A stretch of DNA of 64,000 bases from assembly GCF_003696345.1 (NCBI RefSeq), contig NZ_RFLX01000001.1, forward strand, positions 496,001-560,000, written 5' to 3'. Position 1 is the first letter of the stretch; each line of letters opens with the position of its first letter. Shown here piece by piece: positions 41,000 to 48,906 of this stretch. The notes under the pieces are model-generated. The model was not told where the DNA came from and ran no database searches. It worked only from the letters and a program-made list of their open reading frames with translations. Both the position numbers and the translations under genes were made by a program. Source of the DNA: Teichococcus wenyumeiae. Lineage in GTDB: Bacteria; Pseudomonadota; Alphaproteobacteria; Acetobacterales; Acetobacteraceae.

Positions 41000-41251
41000 G
41001 CGACCTCATGCTCCGTCCAAAATGGGAAAGGCCAAGCTCGCGGCCTTCTTGGCCACATGTTTGCAACCCTATCATGGCGACGATGTGACAAGGTGTTGCA
41101 GCCTGTGCCTCATAAACTGCACGAAGCGTTGAAGCCTGCCGCGCCAGCGCTTGACGCGGCACCCCCCCGGTGCCTAGCGTTTTCCTTTGATCGCAAGGGG
41201 TTTCACACGTTGGGCCCGCCACCTTTCTCCCGCGCCGGCTTTTCCCGAGGC
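41000..41251. promoter_or_regulatory. Divergent region upstream of hrcA with a candidate promoter
   Basis: A candidate promoter for hrcA has CTTGACG (41150-41156) and CCTAGC (41173-41178) with a 16-base spacer, somewhat like alphaproteobacterial heat-shock (RpoH) promoters. An inverted repeat TGCAAC (41062-41067) / GTTGCA (41095-41100) with a 27-base spacer lies upstream. No CIRCE operator (TTAGCACTC...GAGTGCTAA) is seen, so autorepression by HrcA is not indicated. Confidence 0.35.
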
Positions 41252-42313
41252 ATGCTGCCGCGTGACCTGGGCGGCACCGCGATGCTGCCGGGGCTGGACA
41301 GCCGCGGCGCCGCCATTCTGCGGCAGGTGGTGGAGCTTTATGTGGAAACCGGGGAGCCCGTGGGCTCCCGCACCCTGTCCCGCCGGCTGCCGCAGGCGCT
41401 CTCCCCCGCCACCATCCGCAATGCCATGGCGGACCTGGAGGAAGCGGGGCTGCTTTATGCGCCGCATACCTCGGCCGGGCGGCTGCCGACCGAGCAGGGG
41501 CTGCGGCTCTTTGTCGACGGTCTGCTGGAATTCGGCGACCTGACGGATACCGAGCGGGAGGCCATCGCGACGCGCTGCGCCGCCTCCGGCCGCTCCTACG
41601 AGGAAACGCTGTCGGAAGCGGGGCAGATGCTCTCCGGCCTGGCCGGTGCCGCCGGGCTGGTGGTGGCGCCCAAGACCGAGGCGCCGATCAAGCATATCGA
41701 ATTCGTGGCGCTTTCCCCCGGCCGGGCGCTGGTGGTGCTGGTCAATGCCCATGGGCAGGTGGAGAACCGCGTCATCGAGGTGCCGGCCGGCCTGCCGCCC
41801 TCCGCCTTCACCCAGGCCTCCAACTTCATCAACAACCGCCTCTCCGGCCGCACGCTGGAAGAAACCCGCGCCCTGGTGGCGCAGGAGATCGAGGCCAACC
41901 GCACCGCGCTGGACGCGCTGAGCCAGCAGGTCATCCAGGCGGGCCTCGCCACCTGGGCCGGCGGCGGTGGCGGCTCGCTGATCCTGCGCGGACAGGCCAA
42001 GCTGCTGGAGAACCTCGACGAGCTGGCCCGCGTGCAGGAGATCCAGGCGCTGTTCGAGCGGCTGGAAGCGCAGGAAACCATGCTGCGGCTGCTGGAACTG
42101 TCCCAGCGCGGGCAGGGGGTGCAGATCTTCATCGGCGCCGAGAGCGGGCTCTTCGACAGCGCCGGCCTTTCCATGGTGGTGGCGCCCTTCCGCAACGGGG
42201 AGGAGCGGATCGTCGGCGCCATCGGCGTCATCGGCCCGACGCGCATCAACTACGGCCGGGTGATTCCGGTGGTGGACTATACGGCGCAGGTGATCGGCCG
42301 CATCCTCGGCTGA
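41252..42313 (+). CDS. hrcA: Heat-inducible transcription repressor HrcA
   Basis: HrcA represses chaperone operons by binding CIRCE elements. From ATG 41252 it has 353 residues, the usual size. The N-terminal winged helix holds LRQVVELYVETGEPVGSRTLSRRL (about 24-47) and the recognition region SPATIRNAMADLEEAGLLYAPHTSAGRLPTEQGLR (about 52-86). The C-terminal GAF-like domain includes IFIGAESGLFDSAGLSMVVAPF and GAIGVIGPTRINYGRVIPVVDY. An ATG at 41282 would remove ten residues and is an alternative. In many relatives grpE follows; here a GST gene does. Confidence 0.93.
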   Translation: MLPRDLGGTAMLPGLDSRGAAILRQVVELYVETGEPVGSRTLSRRLPQALSPATIRNAMADLEEAGLLYAPHTSAGRLPTEQGLRLFVDGLLEFGDLTDTEREAIATRCAASGRSYEETLSEAGQMLSGLAGAAGLVVAPKTEAPIKHIEFVALSPGRALVVLVNAHGQVENRVIEVPAGLPPSAFTQASNFINNRLSGRTLEETRALVAQEIEANRTALDALSQQVIQAGLATWAGGGGGSLILRGQAKLLENLDELARVQEIQALFERLEAQETMLRLLELSQRGQGVQIFIGAESGLFDSAGLSMVVAPFRNGEERIVGAIGVIGPTRINYGRVIPVVDYTAQVIGRILG

Positions 42314-42333
42314 ACAACAACCGAGGATCATCC

Positions 42334-42966
42334 ATGGCCCTGACGATTTACGGCGTGCTGCGCTCGCGCGCCTCGCGTCCTGTCTGGCTGGCGAAGGAAC
42401 TGGGGCTGGAATACCGCCACGTCCCCGTCATCCAGGGCTACCGCCTGCCGGACCCGGCGGCCCCCGATGCGCCGCTGAACACCACCTCTCCCGCCTTCCG
42501 GGCCATCAACCCGAACGGCCACGTCCCCTCCATCGAGGATGACGGGCTTGTGCTGCACGAGAGCATGGCCATCACGCTCTACCTCGCCCGCAAGCACGGC
42601 GGCCCGCTGGCCCCGCGCGATGTGGCGGAAGAGGCGCTGGCCACCATGTGGAGCTTCTGGGCCGTGACCTCGATCGAGGAACAGGCGCTCTCGACCCGCG
42701 CGGGCGGCGAGGCCGTGGAACGTGAGCTGCCCGGCCTGCACCGCTATTTCGCCATCCTGGCCGATGCGCTGCGTGCCGGCGGCGGCTGGCTGGTGGGCGG
42801 GCGCTTCACGGTGGCCGACCTGAACGTGGCGGAAGTGGTGCGCTACGCCCAGGGCATGCCGGAGCTCTTCGCGGCCCAGCCGGCGGTGCGGGACTGGCTC
42901 GCCGCCTGCCAGGCCCGCCCGGCCTTCCAGGCCATGTGGGCGGAGCGGGAGGCCGAGCCGGCCTGA
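42334..42966 (+). CDS. Glutathione S-transferase family protein
   Basis: A 210-residue cytosolic GST. The thioredoxin-like N domain has the probable catalytic serine in RSRASRP (about 10-16), the cis-Pro region NPNGHVPSIED (about 59-69) and ESMAITLYLARKHG (about 76-89, glutathione-binding ES). The all-helical C domain runs from about 95 and includes RFTVADLNVAEVVRYAQ. It lies 20 bases after hrcA on the same strand. The substrate is not predictable. gshA elsewhere in the window supplies the first enzyme of glutathione synthesis. Confidence 0.85.
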   Translation: MALTIYGVLRSRASRPVWLAKELGLEYRHVPVIQGYRLPDPAAPDAPLNTTSPAFRAINPNGHVPSIEDDGLVLHESMAITLYLARKHGGPLAPRDVAEEALATMWSFWAVTSIEEQALSTRAGGEAVERELPGLHRYFAILADALRAGGGWLVGGRFTVADLNVAEVVRYAQGMPELFAAQPAVRDWLAACQARPAFQAMWAEREAEPA

Positions 42967-42993
42967 GCCGCCCCGGCCCCGCCGCCTGCCTTC

Positions 42994-44550
42994 TCAGCGC
43001 GCGGGGCGGACGATCACCAGCGAGAAAGCCGCCGCCGCGCCCTCATTGCCGGTGGCGCGCAGGAAGGCCGGGCGCGGTTGCGGCCCGGCCAGCAGCCGGG
43101 AGGCGAGGCCGCCATCGGCATCGTCGTTCTGCTCCAGCACCTGGCCATCGGCATCCAGCAGCTCCAGCACCGTATCGGCGCCGTCCTGCAGGTCGAAGGT
43201 CAGGGCCTGCACGGGGTGGCCATCCTGCGGCAGGCCGAAGACCGCCGCCTGCCCGGCCTCCAGCCGCACCGCCACGGCCTCGCCCGGCAGCAGGGTGGGG
43301 CGGCGCGCCGCTTCCTCGATGCTGCCGGCCTGGCTGACCGCCCTGGCGCCGCCGCCGACGGCGCGCAGCACAAGGTCGAACTGGCCCGGGCCGCTGTTCA
43401 GCGTGGTGGCGCGCACAAAAGCGGCCGGACCCGATGCCTTGGCGGTGGCGAGGCTGGAGGCGAAGCCGGCGCCGCCGTCGTCATCCTCCGCCACCACGTC
43501 CCCGTCCTGGTCCAGCAGCGCCAGCACCGTGTCGGTGCCATTGCTGAGGTTGCGGGTATGGATCATCAGCGACTCGCCGGGCGGCAGGGCGAAGACCGCC
43601 TGCTGCCGCCGGCGCAGCGTGATGGGGCGCGTGCTGCCGGCCGCCAGCGGGCCCTGCTGCCGCGCTTCCTCCAGGCTGGTGGGGAAGTCGGGCGGCGGCG
43701 GCGGCGGTTCCTGCCGCAGCGCCAGGCTGAAGCTGCCGCTGGTATTGCCCAGGATGGAGACGCGCAGAAAGATCGGGCCCGCCGGCGCCCCGTCCAGCGG
43801 CAGGGCCGAGGCATTGCCGCCGGCGCCGTCGTCGTCCTCGTCCAGCTGCGTACCATTGGCATCCAGCAGGGTGAGGGTGGTGTCGGTCTCGCCTTCCAGG
43901 TCGAGGGTGCGGGCCACCAGCCCCTCCCGCCCGGCCGGCAGGGCGAAATAGGCGCTCTGGCCGCGGCGCAGCCGCAGGCGCAGCTCCTGCCCGGGCGTCA
44001 GCGCCGGCTGGCCCGCCGCCTGAACGAGGCTGACCGGGAAATTGGGGGGCGGGCGGGGCTCGTCGCGTACCAGCACCAGCTCGAAATTGCCGCCCTGGCC
44101 ATCCAGCGTGCCGGCGCGCAGCAGGGTGGCGCCCAGCTCGGGCCCGGCCTCGATGCTGGAGGCCAGGTTCTCGCTGCCGCCGTCGTCATCCTCGGCCAGG
44201 CTGCGGCCCTGGCTGTCCAGCAGCGCGAGCACCGTGTCGGTGTCCCGCCCCAGCGCGCGGGTGGAGACGGTGTAGAAGGGCCCCACCTCCGGCGCGACGC
44301 GGAAGAAGGCCGATTGCCGCGAGCGCAGCCGCAGGCAGACCGGCTCGCCCGGGCGCAGCGGCGGCGTGGTGGCGGCATCCTCCGCCCGCAGGGCGACGGT
44401 GCCGCTGCGGCAGGCGGCGGTGCTTCCGGCGGGGCGCTGCTTCGGATTGCCCGAGGCGGGAGAGGGGTCGGCCGCCAGCGCGGAGCCGAGCGGCAGCGCC
44501 AGGCCGAGCGCCAGCATCATGGCCCAGCGCGACACCTGGCGGTGCTTCAT
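42994..44550 (-). CDS. Secreted protein with four pre-peptidase C-terminal (PPC)-like repeats
   Basis: This 518-residue exported protein has a basic start, a hydrophobic core and a SALA-AD cleavage site at about 26. It then consists of four repeats of about 100-118 residues (~65-162, 180-280, 300-397, 418-515). Each has a P-G-E/Q/S entry strand, a Q-x-A-x-F strand, the motif DT-x-L-x-LLD followed by an acidic loop (AEDDDGG at 119-125, DEDDDG at 237-242, AEDDDGG at 354-360, QNDDADGG at 474-481), and a terminal F-x-L-VL strand. The acidic loops look like calcium sites. PPC domains usually trail secreted proteases, yet no catalytic domain is present. The start is ATG 44550. The function is unknown. 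Confidence 0.75.
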   Translation of the reverse strand: MKHRQVSRWAMMLALGLALPLGSALAADPSPASGNPKQRPAGSTAACRSGTVALRAEDAATTPPLRPGEPVCLRLRSRQSAFFRVAPEVGPFYTVSTRALGRDTDTVLALLDSQGRSLAEDDDGGSENLASSIEAGPELGATLLRAGTLDGQGGNFELVLVRDEPRPPPNFPVSLVQAAGQPALTPGQELRLRLRRGQSAYFALPAGREGLVARTLDLEGETDTTLTLLDANGTQLDEDDDGAGGNASALPLDGAPAGPIFLRVSILGNTSGSFSLALRQEPPPPPPDFPTSLEEARQQGPLAAGSTRPITLRRRQQAVFALPPGESLMIHTRNLSNGTDTVLALLDQDGDVVAEDDDGGAGFASSLATAKASGPAAFVRATTLNSGPGQFDLVLRAVGGGARAVSQAGSIEEAARRPTLLPGEAVAVRLEAGQAAVFGLPQDGHPVQALTFDLQDGADTVLELLDADGQVLEQNDDADGGLASRLLAGPQPRPAFLRATGNEGAAAAFSLVIVRPAR

Positions 44551-44630
44551 TCCTGTGGTCTGCGCCACGACATTTCCCCTGTTGGACAGGGCGTCAGCTA
44601 GACCTTTGTGCATGCGCCGGCAAGCGGACA

Positions 44631-45695
44631 CTAGGCCAGCAACGCTGCATCCACCCCCAGCCGCCCGGCCCAGTCCCGCAGGCCGCGCGCGACCGTGTCG
44701 GGAATCTCCAGCCCCTCGCGCTCCGCCTGGGCGATCAGGCGGCTGGCCTGCTCGCCGGGCAGGCGCACCGGGCGGTCCAGGTCGATGGGCGTATTGGCGC
44801 GGCAGGCTTCCGCCAGGAAATCCGTCTGCGCCACGAAGGCCTCGCGCCCGGCGAAGGCCTCGGGGTTGATCAGTTGCAGATAGACGCTGGCGCCCCAGCG
44901 GCCTGGCGCGTCGCGCCGGCCATGGCCGGCGAGGCCCTGGGTCAGTGCCTCCACCATCAGGGCCAGGCCGAAGCCCTTGTGGCCGGCTTCCTCGCCGCCC
45001 AGCAGCATCAGGCTGCCGCCGCCAGAGCCCATGGCATTCGGGTCGCGGGTGGGGCGGCCGGCGGCATCCAGCAGCCAGGGATGCTCGAACTGTTCCCCCG
45101 CCGCCGCCTTCTGCCGCGTCATCGACACCGTGGTGATGGAGGCGGAGATATCCACCAGCACCGGCGCCGCGCCGGTGGGGAAGCCCACCGCGAAGGGATT
45201 GGGGCTGAACAGCGCCTCCCGCCCGCCGAAAGGCGCCACGATTTTGCTATGCGGGCCGGAGGAAGCCAGCATCACGAACAGCCCCCGGTCCGTCGCCTGC
45301 TTCGCCAGGGCGGCGAGGCAGCCGATATGGTGGCTGCGGCGCATCGCCAGCGTGAAGGTGCCGTGTTCCCGCAGCCGCCCGAAGCCCAGCGCCATGGCCT
45401 GTTCCACCAGCCAGAGACCGGGGCGGTAGCCGCCGTCCCAGACCACGGTGGAACCGGTGTCGCGCAGCACCTCGGGCTGGCCGGTGGTGGCCATGCCGCC
45501 CTTGGCGACTTCCTCCAGGTAGTTGCCGCATTGCGCCAAGCCATGGGTGCGGCGGCCCATCATGTCCGTCAGCACCAGGATGCGGCCGATGCTTTCGGCC
45601 TTCTCCCGCTCCATGCCGGCGGCCTCGAACAGGGCCGCCGCGAAGGCAGAGAGCGCGGCGGGGGTGCGGCGCAGGGCCGTCAGCGCCGTGTTCAT
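44631..45695 (-). CDS. Ldh family oxidoreductase (malate/L-lactate/ureidoglycolate dehydrogenase type)
   Basis: This 354-residue NAD(P)-dependent dehydrogenase belongs to the type-2 malate/L-lactate dehydrogenase family. It has TDMMGRRTHGLAQCGNYL (about 43-60), the catalytic His region RRSHHIGCLAALA (about 119-131), APFGGREALFSPNPFAVGFP (about 154-173) and GHKGFGLALMVE (about 238-249). It follows the Bug receptor gene with a four-base ATGA overlap, so both likely serve uptake and oxidation of one hydroxy-acid. The exact substrate is unknown. Confidence 0.85.
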   Translation of the reverse strand: MNTALTALRRTPAALSAFAAALFEAAGMEREKAESIGRILVLTDMMGRRTHGLAQCGNYLEEVAKGGMATTGQPEVLRDTGSTVVWDGGYRPGLWLVEQAMALGFGRLREHGTFTLAMRRSHHIGCLAALAKQATDRGLFVMLASSGPHSKIVAPFGGREALFSPNPFAVGFPTGAAPVLVDISASITTVSMTRQKAAAGEQFEHPWLLDAAGRPTRDPNAMGSGGGSLMLLGGEEAGHKGFGLALMVEALTQGLAGHGRRDAPGRWGASVYLQLINPEAFAGREAFVAQTDFLAEACRANTPIDLDRPVRLPGEQASRLIAQAEREGLEIPDTVARGLRDWAGRLGVDAALLA

Positions 45696-46663
45696 TCGGG
45701 CTTGATGTTGTGCTTGCGGACCACCTCGCCGAATTCCGTGGCGCTGCTGGCCAGCCAGGCGCGGAAGGCCTCCGGCCCTTCCGTGCGCGGCTCGCCGCCC
45801 AGCTCGGCCAGCTTGGCCGCGATGGTGGGCTGCGCCACCGCCTCGCGCAGCGCCACTTCCAGCCGCTGCACCAGCGGGCGCGGGGTATTGCCCTGCACCA
45901 TCAGCCCCTGCCAGGTGCCGGCATCGGGCATCGGCCAGCCGACCTCGCGGAAGGTGGGCACATCCGGCAGCGCCGCCAGCCGCTTCGGGCCGGAGACGGC
46001 GATGCCGCGCATCTGGTTGCTGGTGACATAGCTCTGCGTGGCGGTGGCGCCGTTGATGATCATGTCGGCCTCGCCCGAGGCCACCGCCAGCAACGCTGGC
46101 GCGCCGCCGCGATAGGGCACATGCGTGATCTCCCCGCCCAGGGCGGAGCCGACCTCGACCGAGGTCAGGTGCGTCAGGCTGCCGACGCCGGCATTGGCGA
46201 TGTTGACGCCCTTGGACTTGGCATAGGCCGCCAGTTCCGCCGCGTTCTTGGCCGGCAGGGTATTCCGCGCCGCCGCCAGATAGGGCGCGTAGATGATCAT
46301 GGAGACCGGCGCGAGGTCCTTCTGCACATCGAAGGGCATGCGCGGAAACAGCGCCGGGTTGATGGCCAGCGTCGAGACATCCATCAGCAGCAGCGTGTGC
46401 CCGTCCGGCGCGGACTTGGCCACGAAGTCGGCGCCGATATTGCCGGCGGCGCCGGTGCGGTTCTCCACCACCACCGACTGGCCGATGGCCTTGGTCAGCT
46501 CCGGCCCCAGCAGGCGGGCCAGGATGTCGCTGGTGCCGCCCGGCGCGTTCGGCACGATCACGCGCAGCGGGTGGTCGAAGCCCTGCGCCCGCAGCGCGGG
46601 CGCGGCCAGCGGCGACAAGGCCGTGGCGGCAAGCGTGGCACGCAGCAGGCTACGGCGATCCAT
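45692..46663 (-). CDS. Tripartite tricarboxylate transporter substrate-binding protein (Bug family)
   Basis: This 323-residue periplasmic solute receptor has a signal peptide (MDRRSLLRATLAATALSP... APALRAQG) with a twin-arginine-like start. The Bug-family core is PLRVIVPNAPGGTSDILARLLGPELTKAIGQSVVVENRTGAAGNIGADFVAKSAPDGHTLL in pieces at ~30-92, followed by VPYRGGAPALLAV (about 182-194). No TctA/TctB membrane genes are adjacent, which is common for Bug proteins. Overlap with the dehydrogenase gene suggests a carboxylate ligand. Confidence 0.88.
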   Translation of the reverse strand: MDRRSLLRATLAATALSPLAAPALRAQGFDHPLRVIVPNAPGGTSDILARLLGPELTKAIGQSVVVENRTGAAGNIGADFVAKSAPDGHTLLLMDVSTLAINPALFPRMPFDVQKDLAPVSMIIYAPYLAAARNTLPAKNAAELAAYAKSKGVNIANAGVGSLTHLTSVEVGSALGGEITHVPYRGGAPALLAVASGEADMIINGATATQSYVTSNQMRGIAVSGPKRLAALPDVPTFREVGWPMPDAGTWQGLMVQGNTPRPLVQRLEVALREAVAQPTIAAKLAELGGEPRTEGPEAFRAWLASSATEFGEVVRKHNIKPE

Positions 46664-46725
46664 GGTTCGTTCTCCCGTGCGGGCCCGGCTGTAGCGGGCC
46701 TTCTGCTTTCCGCTCTAGGCGGTCG

Positions 46726-46766
46726 TGCCGATACCGGTCCAAGCTGTTCTCGGCATCGGCCGATAC
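46726..46766. promoter_or_regulatory. Candidate LysR operator in the divergent Bug/LysR gap
   Basis: GCCGATAC occurs twice in direct orientation (46727-46734 and 46759-46766), 32 bases apart, i.e. three helical turns. Between them TGCCGA (46726-46731) and TCGGCA (46750-46755) form an inverted repeat. The position, just upstream of a LysR gene and opposite its likely target, fits a LysR-type operator. No footprint-type evidence is possible from sequence alone. Confidence 0.4.
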
Positions 46767-46779
46767 GGAATCTGGATCA

Positions 46780-47712
46780 ATGTTCGCCTTCACCCAGCTT
46801 CGCTGCTTCGTGGCCGTGGCGGAGGAACTGCATTTCCATCGCGCCGCCGCCCGGCTGAACATGACCCAGCCGCCGTTGAGCCGGCAGATCCAGTTGCTGG
46901 AACACACGCTGGGCGTGGCGCTGCTGCTGCGCGGCAACCGCGCCGTACGGCTGACCCCGGCGGGCGAGGCCTTCCTGCGCGACGCCCGCCGCATGCTGCG
47001 GCTGGCCGAGCGCGCCACGCTGCATGCCCGCCGCATCGCCCAGGGGCAGAGCGGGCGGATCACCATCGGCTTCACCGCCGCCTCCGGCTACGGCGTGCTG
47101 CCGCGACTGGTGGGGCTGATCCGCGCCGCGCTGCCGGATGTGGAGCTGGACCTGCGCGAGATGGTCTCGCTGGAACAGCTCGAGGCGCTCCAGGCCGGGC
47201 GGATCGACCTGGCGCTGCTGCGCCCCATGGCCCGCCGCCCCGGCATCCGCACCGCCCGGCTGCAGCGGGAGCCGCTGCTGCTGGCCCTGCCGCAGAGCCA
47301 CCCGCTGCTGGCGCAGGAAGGCTGGGGCATCGCCGAACTGGCGGAGGAACCGCTGATCACCTACCCCCCGGCGGAAGGCCGCTACCTGCACGATCTGGTG
47401 ATGGGCCTGTTCCAGGTCTCCGGCACCGCGCCGGCGCGGGTGCAGTTCATCAGCCAGACGCATTCCATCCTGGCGCTGGTCGGTGCGGGCCTCGGCATCG
47501 CCGTGGTGCCCGAAGCCGCCGGGCTGCTGCGGCCGGACGGCGTGCTGCTGCGCCCCCTGCCGGGGCCGGTGGCGCCGGCGGCGGAACTGGTGCTGGCCTG
47601 GCGGGAAGACGGGGAAAACCCTGCCGCGCCCGCCGTGCTGGCCATGCTGCGGCGGGAATGGGCGGTGCTGTGCCAGGGGTTGCCGGGGGCGGGGGAAAGG
47701 CCGGGGGAATGA
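46780..47712 (+). CDS. LysR family transcriptional regulator
   Basis: A 310-residue regulator with an N-terminal winged helix (FHRAAARLNMTQPPLSRQIQLLE in ~17-40, then RGNRAVRLTPAGEAFL) and a periplasmic-binding-protein-like effector domain from about 90 onward. It is divergent from the Bug/dehydrogenase operon, which it probably controls in response to the transported acid. The stop codon (47710-47712) and the last few codons (GERPGE) lie inside the left arm of repeat B2, so the repeat supplies the end of the gene. Confidence 0.88.
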   Translation: MFAFTQLRCFVAVAEELHFHRAAARLNMTQPPLSRQIQLLEHTLGVALLLRGNRAVRLTPAGEAFLRDARRMLRLAERATLHARRIAQGQSGRITIGFTAASGYGVLPRLVGLIRAALPDVELDLREMVSLEQLEALQAGRIDLALLRPMARRPGIRTARLQREPLLLALPQSHPLLAQEGWGIAELAEEPLITYPPAEGRYLHDLVMGLFQVSGTAPARVQFISQTHSILALVGAGLGIAVVPEAAGLLRPDGVLLRPLPGPVAPAAELVLAWREDGENPAAPAVLAMLRREWAVLCQGLPGAGERPGE

Positions 47713-47827
47713 ATTCCCCCGGGCCCCCTTCTTCTTTCTTCGAGTCTGGGGTGCGGCCGCAGGCCCACCCGTGAACCCGCAGGAAAAAGATGGGGGTACG
47801 GGGGAATTCATTCCCCCGGTCTTCTCC
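47693..47827. repeat. Composite repeat, copy B2 (GAATGAATTC-type arms, no type-A core)
   Basis: The left arm is GGCCGGGGGAATGAATTCCCCC with CTTCTTCTTTCTTCGAGTC next. The right arm is the inverted GGGGGAATTCATTCCCCCGG-TCTTCTCC, preceded by a degenerate copy of the same box. The arms match copy B1 at 11543-11765, but the middle (about 47750-47785) is short, with GGTGCGGCCGCAGGCCCACC. It overlaps the end of the LysR gene. Confidence 0.72.
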
Positions 47828-47928
47828 GCCGCGGGAATAGCAGACCCGTGCCCCCGTGACCTGCGGGGGGAAGCGTATCATATAACAGCCCGAACAAAGG
47901 CCCCACCCTTGGGAGGGAGACTGACCCC

Positions 47929-48906
47929 ATGAGCGATACCGCCGATACCACCGTCCCCGTCACCGTGCTGACCGGCTATCTCGGCGCCGGCAAGACCACG
48001 CTGCTGAACCGCATCCTCTCCGAGGAGCACGGCAAGAAATACGCCGTGGTCATCAACGAGTTCGGTGAGCTCGGCGTGGACAACGACCTCGTCATCGATG
48101 CCGACGAGGAAGTCTTCGAGATGAACAACGGCTGCATCTGCTGCACCGTGCGCGGCGACCTCGTGCGCATCCTGGGCAACCTGATGAAGCGCCGGCAGAA
48201 GTTCGACGGCATCATCGTCGAGACCACCGGCCTGGCGGACCCCGCGCCCGTGGCCCAGACCTTCTACATGGACGAGGACGTCAAGCGCGCCACGCATCTG
48301 GACGCCATCGTCACGCTGGTGGACGCCAAGAACCTCGCCGCCCGGCTGGCGGACAGCAAGGAGGCGGCCAGCCAGATCGCCTTCGCCGACATCGTGGTCC
48401 TGAACAAGATGGACCTGGTGACGGAGGAGGAGGCCGCCGAGGTCGAGCGCCGCATCCGCGCCATCAACCCCTACGCGGAGATCCGCCGCGCCACCAAGTC
48501 AGAGGTGCCGATCGAGGCCGTGATGGGCCGCGAGGCCTTCAAGCTCGACCGCATCCTGGAGCGCGAGCCCGAGTTCCTCTCCGGCGAGGACAACCACTCC
48601 CACAACGAGGACATCATGAGTCTGTCCTTCGAGGTGTCGGAGCCGCTGGACGAGAACAAGTTCAACGCCTGGATCGGCGAGCTGCTGCAGAGCAAGGGCC
48701 AGGACCTGCTGCGCACCAAGGGCGTGCTGAACTTCAAGGGCCAGGAAGACCGCTTCGCCTTCCAGGCCGTGCACATGATCGCGGATGGGGACTACATCGG
48801 CCCCTGGCCGGAAGGGTCTGCGCGCAAGTCCAAGATCGTCTTCATCGGCCGTGACCTGAACCGCCCGCGCCTGCGCCGCGGCTTCGAGAGCTGCGTGGCG
48901 GCATGA
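47929..48906 (+). CDS. CobW/ZNG1-family GTP-dependent metallochaperone
   Basis: This 325-residue G3E GTPase has Walker A GYLGAGKTT (16-24), the metal-binding CxCC motif as CICC at 69-72, an ETTGLADP switch (about 104-111) and the NKMD guanine motif (about 163-166). A short HSHNE His segment lies near residue 225. The C-terminal CobW domain ends with VFIGRDLNRPRLRRGFESC. Relatives deliver zinc or cobalt to client enzymes. A WD40 gene follows with a four-base overlap. An AT-rich patch at 47875-47886 could be a metal-regulator site, but the match is poor. Confidence 0.88.
   Translation: MSDTADTTVPVTVLTGYLGAGKTTLLNRILSEEHGKKYAVVINEFGELGVDNDLVIDADEEVFEMNNGCICCTVRGDLVRILGNLMKRRQKFDGIIVETTGLADPAPVAQTFYMDEDVKRATHLDAIVTLVDAKNLAARLADSKEAASQIAFADIVVLNKMDLVTEEEAAEVERRIRAINPYAEIRRATKSEVPIEAVMGREAFKLDRILEREPEFLSGEDNHSHNEDIMSLSFEVSEPLDENKFNAWIGELLQSKGQDLLRTKGVLNFKGQEDRFAFQAVHMIADGDYIGPWPEGSARKSKIVFIGRDLNRPRLRRGFESCVAA

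Noticed and set aside
41000-41251. CIRCE operator for HrcA
   Set aside because: No TTAGCACTC-N9-GAGTGCTAA-like inverted repeat is present; only a weak TGCAAC/GTTGCA pair with a wide spacer.
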